A stretch of DNA of 64,000 bases from NCBI RefSeq assembly GCF_030813355.1, contig NZ_JAUSUD010000001.1, positions 310,001 to 374,000 of the forward strand. The letters run 5' to 3'. The stretch comes from Metabacillus malikii. GTDB taxonomy: Bacteria > Bacillota > Bacilli > Bacillales > Bacillaceae. A program made the position numbers and the translations under genes. Below the pieces are notes generated by a model that did not search any database, had not been told where the DNA came from, and was given only the letters and a program-made list of their open reading frames with translations. Shown piece by piece: positions 42,706 to 50,961 of this stretch. Positions within the stretch are counted from its first letter, which is position 1. Each line of letters begins with the position of its first letter.

Positions 42706-43344
42706 GTGAATTTTAAAGAGTTGGTACAAGCACGTCATTCAGCTGTAAATTTTGTTAAGAAAGAGAAATTAACTGCTGAAGAGATAAACAATATTTTTGA
42801 GTTAACAAAGTTAGCGCCAAGTGCTTACAATTTGCAGTTTACAGATTACTTGGTCATAACAGATGAAGAAAAAAAGGAACGTATTAGAGAACTAAGCTAT
42901 AACCAATATAAAATCCATACAGCAAGTGCTGTCATCATTGTCATGGGGAATAAGAACAGTATTGAAATGTCCGAAGTAGAAAAAATCTATCAACCTATGA
43001 AAATGCTAAAAATGATGGATGATATTGAATACGACATGACAATCAATCAAATTAAAGACTTTAGTGAGAACTTAAAGGCAGATCCACATAAATTAGAAAC
43101 GGAATTAGTTAGAAATACAGGTCTTCAAGCCATGCTCCTTATGCTAAGCGCTAAGGAAAATGGATTTGATACGTGCCCAATGCATATTCATAATGTGGAG
43201 CAGTTACGAGAAGAGTTCCACATTCCGAATCACTTATTGCCTATCATGATGATAACGATTGGCAAAAGCGTCGATAAAACCCGTCCACGCGGGTACCGGA
43301 AACCTGTGGGTGAATTTGTTCATGTGAATGGGTTTGGTGAATAG
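42706..43344 (+). CDS. nitroreductase family protein (YodC-like)
   Basis: 212 residues, GTG start after GGGGGAGC. FMN-binding pattern: FKELVQARHSAVNFVKKEKL (the R-x-S/R-x-R/N-F start), LAPSAYNLQFTDYLVI, NTGLQAMLLMLSAKENGFDT and the C-terminal IGKSVDKTRPRGYRKPV. Resembles YodC/YdgI-type nitroreductases that reduce quinones or nitroaromatics with NAD(P)H. Belongs functionally with the CatE-like and LLM genes. Followed by a terminator. Confidence 0.85.
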   Translation: MNFKELVQARHSAVNFVKKEKLTAEEINNIFELTKLAPSAYNLQFTDYLVITDEEKKERIRELSYNQYKIHTASAVIIVMGNKNSIEMSEVEKIYQPMKMLKMMDDIEYDMTINQIKDFSENLKADPHKLETELVRNTGLQAMLLMLSAKENGFDTCPMHIHNVEQLREEFHIPNHLLPIMMITIGKSVDKTRPRGYRKPVGEFVHVNGFGE

Positions 43345-43437
43345 TAGTAATGGTTTAACGATTTTGTTTGTGTTTGTTAAATTAGATTGAGTGTTGAAAA
43401 AAGCAATATATTATAAAGCGGTTTTTTACAAGGAAAG

Positions 43438-43469
43438 AACGATACTTTATTATGGGTATCGTTTTTTTG
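43438..43469 (+). terminator. terminator after the nitroreductase
   Basis: AACGATAC pairs with GTATCGTT around TTTATTATGG, followed by TTTTT. Confidence 0.9.
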
Positions 43470-43532
43470 TGTGTTGAAATTTTCATCATCGTGATTGTGT
43501 AGAATTTTTCATTCAGCTACAATTCACAAAAA

Positions 43533-43574
43533 CGTCTTCATCACATATTCTAGGAAGATTTCTCCAAATTTATC
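43533..43574. repeat. single dispersed relative of the 25-kb tandem unit
   Basis: The reverse complement reads AAATTTGGAGAAATCTTCC and ATGTGATGAAGACG, close to AATTTGGGGAAATCCTTCA ... ATGTGATGAAGACG at 25009-25044. It sits in the otherwise gene-free stretch 43470-43700, together with other ATCATGATG-like segments. Confidence 0.55.
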
Positions 43575-43716
43575 TTGTAATTATGTTTTCATCATGCCTA
43601 TTTTATGATGAGGAAAGTAATAAAGATAAATGGTATAATAAGGTAAAAGAGGGTACTTGTGGATGTTCTGAAAGCTGAATACATTATTTAGTCTGCTAAT
43701 AGGAGGAGTGAGCAAT

Positions 43717-43866
43717 ATGCAAAAAATCATTGACAACGGAAGAGAAGGTCATGAATGGCTACTGATTATTATCGTTCTTTGTTCTTTGCTAACCTTTAAA
43801 AAGATAAAAAAGTTAGAGGATTTTAAAGCTAGATTAAAAGATAACTTCAAGTATTTTGATTTTTAA
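43717..43866 (+). CDS. 49-residue single-span membrane protein
   Basis: ATG 43717 after AGGAGGAG. MQKIIDNGREGHEWLL leads into a hydrophobic span (LIIIVLCSLL) and a basic, helical tail (FKKIKKLEDFKARLKDNFKY). Strong ribosome site and clear topology; no family recognised. Confidence 0.55.
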   Translation: MQKIIDNGREGHEWLLIIIVLCSLLTFKKIKKLEDFKARLKDNFKYFDF

Positions 43867-43922
43867 AATGAGCTATAAAGTCATGTAGTAAAACAAAAGG
43901 AGATAAAGGAAGGGAGTCGAAT

Positions 43923-43997
43923 ATTGAAAACATTGCATCAGTTATTGTTTCAATTCTTTGTGTGTCCGTCGCCGGTTTTCAAATGCTACTTCGGTGA
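43923..43997 (+). CDS. possible 24-residue membrane peptide with ATT start
   Basis: After AAGGAAGGGAG, the frame ATT-GAA-AAC gives ENIASVIVSILCVSVAGFQM LLR-type residues (a single hydrophobic helix) to TGA 43995. The overlapping TTG at 43924 instead gives 36 polar/aromatic residues without pattern, to TAG 44034. The former looks more protein-like but needs a non-canonical start, perhaps a mutated ATG. Weak; listed because of the good ribosome site. Bases 44035-44159 show nothing. Confidence 0.25.
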   Translation: MENIASVIVSILCVSVAGFQMLLR

Positions 43998-44159
43998 TCC
44001 AATGAAAAGTACTACTTTTCCTATTAACAAGTAGTTGAACAAGTAGGGCACTGATTATGCGGTACCTACTTTTATTGGATTCAAACGAGTATACCTCTAT
44101 GTGGATAAATATGGTGAAATAAATATGATAGATTATAAAATAAATATTGTTGGAGTGTA

Positions 44160-45185
44160 ATGATGGAAGCAAATATTCTAAGTCAAATCACCGAACTTCA
44201 GGGGCGTAATCATTTCTCAGGAACAGTTCTTGTAAAAAAGAAAAGTGCAGTATTAACAGAGGGTAGCTACGGGTATGCAAATCGATCTGAACAAATTGAA
44301 AATCACTCAAGGACACGCTATGGTATTGCATCGGGCTGTAAGTTGTTTACAGCGATTGCCGTTTGCCAGCTTGTAGAGAATGGAAGGTTATCTTTTGATA
44401 CGAAATTGGAAGATTGTCTGAATGTTTCTTTTCCGCATTTTGATAAGGATATTACGATTCATCATCTTTTAACACATACATCTGGAATACCCGATTATTT
44501 TGATGAAGAAGTAATGGAAGATTTTGAGGAGTTGTGGGTTCAGCAGCCGATGTATCATATGAGAAACTTAGAAAACTTTTTACCGCTATTTCATAAGCAA
44601 CCAATGAAATTAAAGGTTGGCGAAAGGTTTCATTATAATAATGCTGGCTATATTTTACTAGGGTTGATTGTCGAACAAGCAAGTCAGATGAGATTTACCG
44701 AATATGTTGAGAGGTTTATTTTAAAAAAGGCAAATATGGTGGACGCTGGGTATTTTGAATTAGATGCTCTTCCTAAACATACTGCACTAGGTTATATTGA
44801 CTTTCCGAATGGTACTTGGAAGACGAATTTATATTCAATTCCTGTTAAAGGTGGTTCAGATGGAGGTGCATTCGTTACTGTCAGCGATATGGAAAGTTTA
44901 TGGGAGTCGCTCATAAATTTTCACTTGCTTAGTGAAAAATATACAAAATTGTTGCTTACTCCACATGTACGAACAGGTGACGAGAATGAATACTACGGTT
45001 ATGGGGTATGGATTGAGAAAGATGACAAGGACGTTTTGAAATATCATATTATGGGTTACGACCCTGGGGTTTGCTTTCATTCTGCATACTATCCAAAGAC
45101 CTCAATTAAAACTGTCATTTGCTCCAACAAATCCGACGGTGCATATGAGATGATGAAAACAATTGAGGATGTAATCTATAGGTAG
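44160..45185 (+). CDS. beta-lactamase-fold serine hydrolase
   Basis: 341 residues. Class C/penicillin-binding protein fold: catalytic SxxK is SGCK (Ser58, Lys61) in RYGIASGCKLFTAIAVCQLV, the tyrosine motif is YNN (159-161) in RFHYNNAGYILLGLIVEQAS, and a third element lies near PVKGGSDGGAFVTVSDM. HHLLTHTSGIPDYFDEE is the typical block between them. No signal peptide, so a cytoplasmic esterase-like enzyme rather than a resistance beta-lactamase. Possibly co-transcribed with the GNAT gene 40 bp downstream. Confidence 0.85.
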   Translation: MMEANILSQITELQGRNHFSGTVLVKKKSAVLTEGSYGYANRSEQIENHSRTRYGIASGCKLFTAIAVCQLVENGRLSFDTKLEDCLNVSFPHFDKDITIHHLLTHTSGIPDYFDEEVMEDFEELWVQQPMYHMRNLENFLPLFHKQPMKLKVGERFHYNNAGYILLGLIVEQASQMRFTEYVERFILKKANMVDAGYFELDALPKHTALGYIDFPNGTWKTNLYSIPVKGGSDGGAFVTVSDMESLWESLINFHLLSEKYTKLLLTPHVRTGDENEYYGYGVWIEKDDKDVLKYHIMGYDPGVCFHSAYYPKTSIKTVICSNKSDGAYEMMKTIEDVIYR

Positions 45186-45225
45186 ATTAATAGAAATGTA
45201 GTGAGAATGAACAAGGAGGGAGCTT

Positions 45226-46053
45226 ATGATTATAGAATTAGAAAGGTCGGAATTTTATAAATGTAAACCGTTGTTGTTTGAGCAAGGTTCTCTTGAGCCG
45301 AAAGCAGTTGTTGAAGGCGTAAATCCTGGTCGGATATTTGTTGATGACCTTGTTACACCCACTACAGGACTTATATGGTTAGGTAATAACGATGGATTTT
45401 ATTTTATAGGTAATGAACATAACGAGGCGTTTAATAACGAATTAAATCAATTTGTCGATACAGTCATTATACCAGAAGCAAGAAAAGTAGGATTAGCCTG
45501 GTTTGAGGGAATTGGTCATCACCCGAAGTGGGATGATGTGATACAAAAGGTGTTTGGCAATCGTCTATTAGGTAGTTGGAATCAAAAAGTGTACATGCTG
45601 GAAACGACCGATTGGAAAGTGGATATTGATCCGGATATTGAAGCAGGGTATCAGATTGTTAGAATCGATGAAAGCCTGTTAAAAAATAATGATACGTTTA
45701 AAAATATTGAGTTTTTGGATTTCAAAATAAGAGAGTGCTGGGAAACAGTCGAGGAGTTCTTTTTAAATGGAGGGATTGGGTATTGTGCCGTTTATAAGAA
45801 CGAAATTGTCAGTGTATGTCTATCGAGCTTTATCGTTGATGATGTTCACTGTATCGATATCGAAACGCTAAATGAACACCAAGGTAAAAAGTTAGCGCAA
45901 ACATTAGCCAAATCCTTTGTAAAAGAATGTCTCGCTAATAACAAAATTCCATACTGGGATTGTATGGAGTTAAACAAGCCTTCGATTGCGGTTGCAGAAA
46001 AGGTAGGCTTTAAAAATGTCTTAAACTATAAAGGGTACGATTTTATGTTATAA
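45226..46053 (+). CDS. GNAT-type acetyltransferase (GNAT_acetyltran family)
   Basis: 275 residues after AAGGAGGGAG. The N-terminal domain (CKPLLFEQGSLEPKAVVEGV, PGRIFVDDLVTPTTGLIWL) is typical of PF12746-like proteins, and the C-terminal GNAT half contains GYCAVYKNEIVSVCLSSFIV, IDIETLNEHQGKKLAQTLAK (acetyl-CoA loop) and NKPSIAVAEKVGFKNV. Substrate unknown. Confidence 0.8.
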   Translation: MIIELERSEFYKCKPLLFEQGSLEPKAVVEGVNPGRIFVDDLVTPTTGLIWLGNNDGFYFIGNEHNEAFNNELNQFVDTVIIPEARKVGLAWFEGIGHHPKWDDVIQKVFGNRLLGSWNQKVYMLETTDWKVDIDPDIEAGYQIVRIDESLLKNNDTFKNIEFLDFKIRECWETVEEFFLNGGIGYCAVYKNEIVSVCLSSFIVDDVHCIDIETLNEHQGKKLAQTLAKSFVKECLANNKIPYWDCMELNKPSIAVAEKVGFKNVLNYKGYDFML

Positions 46054-46147
46054 ATAAGAACTTGAATAATGAGTAGTGCTACATAGTTTCTTTAACTAGT
46101 GTTGGGTACTGTGGCAACTATGCAACTTACTTGAGGGAGGTATCCTG

Positions 46148-46411
46148 TTGCCTATTTATAAAATGTCGTATCGTTGTGTAGCCCTCAATATTGTGCTAAG
46201 TTTCATCATTATTACTGCTATCCAAATTTTCAATGGGTTTTCGGGGATTTTTATGATTAGTATCTTGCTATTGCCTATGGTGTCGTTCTCTGGAATATGC
46301 CTAGGAATAGGAGCACTTTTCATAAAAGAACCTGTAATAAAAGCGGTGCTTGCGATTATACTGAACGTTGCATATCTGTATCTGTATTTCTATTTTTTTA
46401 GAAACCTTTAA
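46148..46411 (+). CDS. small three-span membrane protein
   Basis: 87 residues, TTG start after GAGGGAGG. Hydrophobic segments at about 10-26, 32-55 and 62-83. No recognised family; short charged ends only. Confidence 0.55.
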   Translation: MPIYKMSYRCVALNIVLSFIIITAIQIFNGFSGIFMISILLLPMVSFSGICLGIGALFIKEPVIKAVLAIILNVAYLYLYFYFFRNL

Positions 46412-46452
46412 TTTTATCAGTTGATTTACTTTAGCGTTAAGGAGGGATTGTG

Positions 46453-46975
46453 ATGGTTTACGATTTAAAAGGGGAAACAAACATGTCACCGATTGTTGGA
46501 ATGCTATATTCAGCGGTGAAGGAAAATGCCGAGCGGTTACAAAGTATTACTGTGGGTGTGTCACAAGAGGAAATTGATTACAAGGGGCCAGGACATGACT
46601 TTAATAGTACGGCACAGTTAGTAAGGCATATCATGTATGTCGACCTTAATTGGGTATACAGAATTAAAGGTCAACACCTTCCTGCTTCCTTAATAGAACA
46701 ATATGGACCAATGATTGATGCGAACAATAAGCTTCCAATGAATAGGGAAGTTGATAAATACTCTGATGTCTGAATATGATGTCGTGTTAACGATGCTGAC
46801 GGATATATGTGAACAACTAACAGATGCTGATTTAGATAAAATCGTTCACTTTGGACATGAACATGAAAAGCAAGCAACAATTCACTGGGGACTATGGCAT
46901 ATGGCGGATCATAATCGCTATCATCAGGCACATATTAATCAGCTTAGGAAGTGGTTTCAGGAGGAGTTTTGTTGA
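46453..46975 (+). pseudogene. DinB-family gene with a frameshift
   Basis: ATG 46453 after GGAGGG opens a DinB four-helix protein: MSPIVGMLYSAVKENAERLQ, then GHDFNSTAQLVRHIMYVDLN (metal His). The frame ends at 46773 (DKYSDV-stop), whereas the next frame continues INTLMSEYDVVLTMLTDICE and HWGLWHMADHNRYHQAHINQ (the other two His). A single-base event at about 46748-46760 would restore one product of about 174 residues. All expected metal-ligand His are preserved. Confidence 0.75.
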
Positions 46976-47028
46976 ACTTATATGATTTAGTATAGATGTT
47001 AACCATATTACTAATAGGAGTGATTCAA

Positions 47029-47235
47029 ATGGATTTCTTAAATTGGTATGACTGGATTCAACCGACGAACCCTTATGCATCGCTATTGTTTGGGGTTATT
47101 TTCACGATTATTATTGGTTTCGTTATATGGTTAGATAAAAAGCATGTTAAAACGGTTAGTGTGGCGGTTGCTGCTGGATTAAGCGTAACGTTTATTGGGG
47201 TTGCAGTTTTAAATTGGGTTGGATTCTATGGTTGA
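47029..47235 (+). CDS. small two-span membrane protein
   Basis: 68 residues from ATG 47029 (ATAGGAGTG site), not the in-frame ATG at 46996. FLNWYDWIQPTNPYAS, then spans LLFGVIFTIIIGFVIWL and VAVAAGLSVTFIGVAVLNWV. No known family. The 320 bases that follow (47236-47557) contain no gene or structure I recognise. Confidence 0.6.
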   Translation: MDFLNWYDWIQPTNPYASLLFGVIFTIIIGFVIWLDKKHVKTVSVAVAAGLSVTFIGVAVLNWVGFYG

Positions 47236-47557
47236 ATTTATTAGATATGAACAAGTAATGGTGGCGTCTGTTTATCCCTCCTGGTATATGGGGAACTTTT
47301 AGTCTCACATTTTGCCACTTCAGATTCAATCATTTTTTATAGACCCGACACTGGAGATATACTCTCTCTAAACTAATTTCCCTAGATATCAACCTCCATC
47401 AGAGGTAGCCTAAAGTTTAGTTGGTGAAGCCGGACCTCGTGTGCAAATACGTACATAGTTATAAAATAGTAACTTTCCATCAACAATAGTATCGTATGAA
47501 CGGGTGCATTTCTTGATTAGAAATGTATTTTTTTTTGCATTTTTTTGAAGGATATAT

Positions 47558-47613
47558 TGACAGTCGATATATAATCGTCTATATTATGAGTATCGATATA
47601 TCGTCACTCAGGC
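47558..47613 (+). promoter_or_regulatory. promoter with overlapping TATCGATATA dyads
   Basis: TTGACA at 47558-47563 with TATATT (47580-47585) or TATTAT (47582-47587) forms a strong vegetative promoter. The dyads CGATATATAATCG (47565-47577) and TATCGATATATCG (47591-47603) overlap the spacer and the start region. They are probable operator sites for the PadR protein encoded downstream. Confidence 0.65.
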
Positions 47614-47632
47614 TATATATGGGGGGATTCCT

Positions 47633-47962
47633 ATTAATCCATTATCAGAATCTACATATTTAATTTTATTAGCCCTTTATCAAGGCTCACTGCATGGTTA
47701 TGGCATTATAAAAGAAATTGAAAATACGAGTGGCGGAGACTATGTCATTGCACCTGGAACCCTTTATGGAGTATTAAAAAACTTACAGAAGCAAGGGTTG
47801 ATCGAAACAGTAGCAATTGAAAAGGAAAACCGTATGAAAAAAACATATTGCATTACGAAGCTAGGGAAAGAAGTTTTGCAAGCAGAATATGAGAGGTATA
47901 TTCGAATGATACATCTATCAAGAAAAATAATTGAAAGGGGGAGAGAAAATGATGAAAAATAA
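47633..47962 (+). CDS. PadR-family regulator with apparent ATT start
   Basis: 109 residues from ATT 47633, seven bases after GGGGGG. Winged-helix PadR core: NPLSESTYLILLALYQGSLH, GYGIIKEIENTSGGDYVIAP, GTLYGVLKNLQKQGLIETVA, followed by a shortened dimerisation helix. No ATG, GTG or TTG with a usable site lies in frame upstream, and the protein aligns from its second residue with the usual MNPLSE-type start of PadR proteins. ATT therefore either initiates inefficiently or is a mutated ATG. It overlaps the DUF2812 gene by 14 bp, the usual PadR/DUF2812 pairing. Confidence 0.75.
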   Translation: MNPLSESTYLILLALYQGSLHGYGIIKEIENTSGGDYVIAPGTLYGVLKNLQKQGLIETVAIEKENRMKKTYCITKLGKEVLQAEYERYIRMIHLSRKIIERGRENDEK

Positions 47963-48506
47963 GTCGATTAAAAAGGTGACAAAACATTTTTCTGATTTTT
48001 CTAAAGAAGAAGAGTGGTTGCAAAGTATGTTACATAAAGGGTGGATTCTAAAAAGTTATGATTCTGAGGATGTTGATGATTGTCAATATGTTTTTGAACC
48101 GCTAAATAATGAAGAATTACAACATGTCATTTATAAAATTGACTTTCGTGAGTTTAATAAAAAGGAAGAGTTTGAAGAGTATAAAGAGATTTTTCAAGAA
48201 TCTGGCTGGACCTTACTTTCAAAAAACAAGTGGTACTCCAAGCATATTTTTTATACAACCTCAGCTAATGCACAAAGAGATATTTTCTCGGACCAATCGT
48301 CATATCGAGATAGGGAGAAAAGGAAAATGTCTTCTTCACTTATGCAAGCAGCTATATACTTAATCGGTTTTATCATTTTTCTTGTACTTTATCGTATTTT
48401 TGAAAGGTCTGCTTTTGGTGGAGTGGGAATCTTTTCTTTATTTTTCAGTTTTAAGTATCTGGTAGATTACTATAAGCATAGAAAGACTTTAAAATCATTG
48501 CTTTGA
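47949..48506 (+). CDS. DUF2812 membrane protein, PadR partner
   Basis: 185 residues from ATG 47949, five bases after GGGGGAG. DUF2812 region: FSKEEEWLQSMLHKGWILKS, YVFEPLNNEELQHVIYKIDF, then FQESGWTLLSKNKWYSKHIF. Two C-terminal spans (AAIYLIGFIIFLVLYRIF and GVGIFSLFFSFKYLVDYY). PadR-DUF2812 pairs are common in Bacillota, where the PadR regulator represses both genes; the role of DUF2812 is unknown. Confidence 0.85.
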   Translation: MMKNKSIKKVTKHFSDFSKEEEWLQSMLHKGWILKSYDSEDVDDCQYVFEPLNNEELQHVIYKIDFREFNKKEEFEEYKEIFQESGWTLLSKNKWYSKHIFYTTSANAQRDIFSDQSSYRDREKRKMSSSLMQAAIYLIGFIIFLVLYRIFERSAFGGVGIFSLFFSFKYLVDYYKHRKTLKSLL

Positions 48507-48574
48507 ATATTGGATATCCGATTGAATTTTTCCTATCAATTTCTAACCAGCCACTTTACATAATTCACAGTAGT

Positions 48575-48611
48575 AAAAAGAGTTGTCTTTAAACGAGACA
48601 ACCCTTTTTAT
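48575..48611. terminator. bidirectional terminator
   Basis: AAAAAGAGTTGTCT pairs with AGACAACCCTTTTT across TTAAACG. It is shared by the convergent DUF2812 and flavin-binding genes. Confidence 0.85.
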
Positions 48612-48613
48612 TA

Positions 48614-49099
48614 CTAATTAAATTCAACCGTTTCATTAATATCTATACCTCTAGAACTTTGCCCAGTCATCCGTTTATAGTAAAACACCATATTCTTAAT
48701 GAGGTTTCCTTGTTCCCAATATTCGGCTGCTTCGACGTTTACCTTTATTAAGATTACGTTAGGGTCATCGTAGGAAGTTTGCATGATTTTTTCATATACT
48801 TTGCTCCATAATTGCTTTTTCTTGCCTAAGTCTTCAACGATTTCTGCTACTCCGCGGATGGAAACATATGAATTTCCTACATATGCGACATTGACATCTT
48901 GGTTATGTAAGATTTCTTCATATTTGTTCGTTTCTTTTTTTGTGAAAAACCATAGGTCACCGTCAAACTCGACTTCTTGTGTCTTCATCGGACGGGACAC
49001 AAGTCCTTCTTCAGTAGCGGTCGTTAACATCGCTGTGTCGATATCTTTAATTAATTCTCTTATCGTTTTGATTTCATCGCGATTCATCATGTTGGACAA
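48614..49099 (-). CDS. pyridoxamine 5'-phosphate oxidase-family general stress protein
   Basis: 161 residues from TTG 49099 (six bases after GAGGTG); the ATG at 49090 is an alternative. Split-barrel FMN fold: IDTAMLTTATEEGLVSRPMK, LWFFTKKETNKYEEILHNQD, VNVAYVGNSYVSIRGVAEIV and VNVEAAEYWEQGN. Matches YdaG/Gsp26-type proteins of the sigma-B stress regulon, which bind flavin and have no fixed substrate. No sigma-B promoter was identified with confidence. Confidence 0.85.
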   Translation of the reverse strand: MSNMMNRDEIKTIRELIKDIDTAMLTTATEEGLVSRPMKTQEVEFDGDLWFFTKKETNKYEEILHNQDVNVAYVGNSYVSIRGVAEIVEDLGKKKQLWSKVYEKIMQTSYDDPNVILIKVNVEAAEYWEQGNLIKNMVFYYKRMTGQSSRGIDINETVEFN

Positions 49100-49351
49100 T
49101 TCTAACACCTCTTTCGAAAGTTTATATTTCCCTTAATAGAAACATTTATTCATAAATGAATGCGGAGATATATAACTTAGCGTTGCCTCATCCTATGTTT
49201 CCCTTTACCTCTAGTCATACAGACAAACGGTATTATCGTGTTATTTTTTTATAAACTTTATATCATAGCTTGAATTATTTTTTAAGAAATAATAGGAGAA
49301 ACGTCTGTAAAAGTAGAAATATAAACAATTGAGAGAATGAAGGAGGACAAT

Positions 49352-49672
49352 ATGAGCAAATTTAGCTTGTTTGGCAAGTTTATCGTACAAGAGGGCGAAC
49401 GAGACACAATGGTACATATTTTGTTGGAAGCAGCAGAATCAATGAAGAATCTGGATGAATGCGAAATCTATCTCGTAAGTACTTCAGAGAGCGAACCACA
49501 TGCAGTATATGTTTATGAAGTGTGGAGGAATGAAGCTGCTCACCAAGCCTCACTAACTCTTGAATCAACACAAACATTAATAAAACGTGCAAAACCTATC
49601 ATTACGGGTATGGTGAGAATTAGTACCCTAGAGACTAGGGGTGGGAAAGGCATCTTTAACGAAGCTAACTAG
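49352..49672 (+). CDS. antibiotic biosynthesis monooxygenase-type protein (YgiN-like)
   Basis: 106 residues from ATG 49352 (GAAGGAGG). Dimeric ferredoxin-like ABM fold: GKFIVQEGERDTMVHILLEA, DECEIYLVSTSESEPHAVYV and EVWRNEAAHQASLTLEST. Relatives act as quinol monooxygenases or quinone-related redox enzymes; activity here is not known. Lies 60 bp before csaA in the same direction. Confidence 0.85.
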   Translation: MSKFSLFGKFIVQEGERDTMVHILLEAAESMKNLDECEIYLVSTSESEPHAVYVYEVWRNEAAHQASLTLESTQTLIKRAKPIITGMVRISTLETRGGKGIFNEAN

Positions 49673-49732
49673 TCTAATGGGTTCTTTAACTTATTTTAAA
49701 TTCAAAATCAAATGGGATAGGAGGGGTAAATT

Positions 49733-50065
49733 GTGGTAACAATAGAGGATTTTTCGAAATTGGATATACGAATTGGCACGGTCATTAGCGCAGAACTTTT
49801 TCCTGAAGCACGAAAACCTGCAATTAAATTAGAAATTGATTTTGGTGAGGAAGTTGGCATTAAAAAATCTTCAGCCCAAATTACACGGAGATATACACCT
49901 GAACAACTTATTGGAAGTCAAGTTGTTGCAGTAGTAAACTTCCCGCCGAGACGTATCGCAGGTTTTAAATCAGAGGTATTGGTAATTGGTGGTGTTCCAG
50001 AAGAAGGTGACGTGGTCCTATTAAGACCCGACGAAGCTGTTGAAAATGGTACGCCAATTGCATAG
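49733..50065 (+). CDS. csaA: CsaA export-related chaperone
   Basis: 110 residues, GTG start. A single tRNA-binding OB-fold: [80 protein letters not shown]. Matches B. subtilis CsaA over its full length. CsaA binds preproteins and SecA and has chaperone activity. The downstream 300 bp contain a degraded Cys-rich segment (ICMKCNDTDLQKCAN) ending in stops, perhaps a zinc-ribbon remnant. Confidence 0.92.
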   Translation: MVTIEDFSKLDIRIGTVISAELFPEARKPAIKLEIDFGEEVGIKKSSAQITRRYTPEQLIGSQVVAVVNFPPRRIAGFKSEVLVIGGVPEEGDVVLLRPDEAVENGTPIA

Positions 50066-50368
50066 TAGAACGACAGCGAGAGAGTACTAGAAAAGCGATG
50101 AGAAAATCACCATACGGATAACCATCTTCTTCAAAAAAAGCAAAAAGGATCTAGTCATGATTTCAATGACTTTAAAATCTGTATGAAATGTAATGATACA
50201 GACTTACAAAAATGTGCAAACTGACTGGTTGCAATTGTTGATTTTTGTTAGTAATGTACAGAGGAAAATCATCTACCAATCGTAGAAGATTTACTGCACT
50301 TGCTCTCATGGTGTTTTAAGATGTGGGATTGAGGTAAAGTGTACTTACATAAACAGGAAGCTTGATGG

Positions 50369-50430
50369 AAAATATAATACAAAAAACGCTTGGGTGTTTA
50401 GTTAACCAAGCGTTTTTTGTATTATATTTT
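50369..50430. terminator. very long perfect hairpin, probable terminator
   Basis: Perfect 25-bp arms at 50369-50393 and 50406-50430 around a 12-base loop. The GC-rich tip is CGCTTGG/CCAAGCG; the right arm continues TTTTTTGTATTATATTTT. The first 15 bp of arm above the tip with TTTTTT fit a terminator, but the extended AT arms are unusual. Confidence 0.7.
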
Positions 50431-50522
50431 ATTGTATAATTTGCTCTTTTGATTGCCAAGTTTTTAATACACAGTTATTTTAACAAATTTTTGATATTTC
50501 ATGTTGCAATGATTATGACATT

Positions 50523-50551
50523 TGTATATATTGTATATAAAGTATATATAC
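50523..50551 (+). promoter_or_regulatory. TATATAC-rich operator upstream of the GntR-type gene
   Basis: TGTATATATTGTATATAAAGTATATATACA contains nested dyads (TGTATATA...TATATACA, trimmed arms of eight bases). It lies 33 bp before the gntR-type start, consistent with autorepression as known for YtrA-type regulators. Sequence is very AT-rich, so chance dyads are possible. Confidence 0.5.
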
Positions 50552-50583
50552 ATTATTTCACACTCGATAAGTGAGGTCGTAAC

Positions 50584-50961
50584 ATGCAAATTATCATTAC
50601 GAATAATTCAAAAGAACCCATCTATAAGCAAATTTATACACAAATAAAGAAACAGATTATTACAAATGAACTACATGCTGGCCAACCATTACCGTCTATG
50701 CGGCAACTAGCAAAGGATTTGGATATAAGTGTTATTACGACAAAGCGTGCCTATGAAGATTTAGAGAAGAATGGATACATATATTCAGTTATCGGAAAGG
50801 GTTCGTATGTATCTGAGCAGAACAATGAAATGATTAAAGAGAGGAAAATGAGAGTAATCGAGGAGCAATTGATTGCGGCGATTCAAAATAGCAAAGAAAT
50901 TGGGATTCATCTTACGGAATTACAGGAATTGCTTACGATACTGTATAGGGAGGAAGAATGA
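50584..50961 (+). CDS. GntR-family regulator, YtrA subfamily
   Basis: 125 residues after GTGAGG. Winged helix: PIYKQIYTQIKKQIITNELH, AGQPLPSMRQLAKDLDISVI, TTKRAYEDLEKNGYIYSVIG, KGSYVSEQ, followed by a short helical tail, the YtrA type without a large effector domain. It overlaps the ABC ATPase gene (ATGATG), so it controls its own exporter operon. In B. subtilis YtrA responds to cell-wall stress; the inducer here is unknown. Confidence 0.9.
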   Translation: MQIIITNNSKEPIYKQIYTQIKKQIITNELHAGQPLPSMRQLAKDLDISVITTKRAYEDLEKNGYIYSVIGKGSYVSEQNNEMIKERKMRVIEEQLIAAIQNSKEIGIHLTELQELLTILYREEE

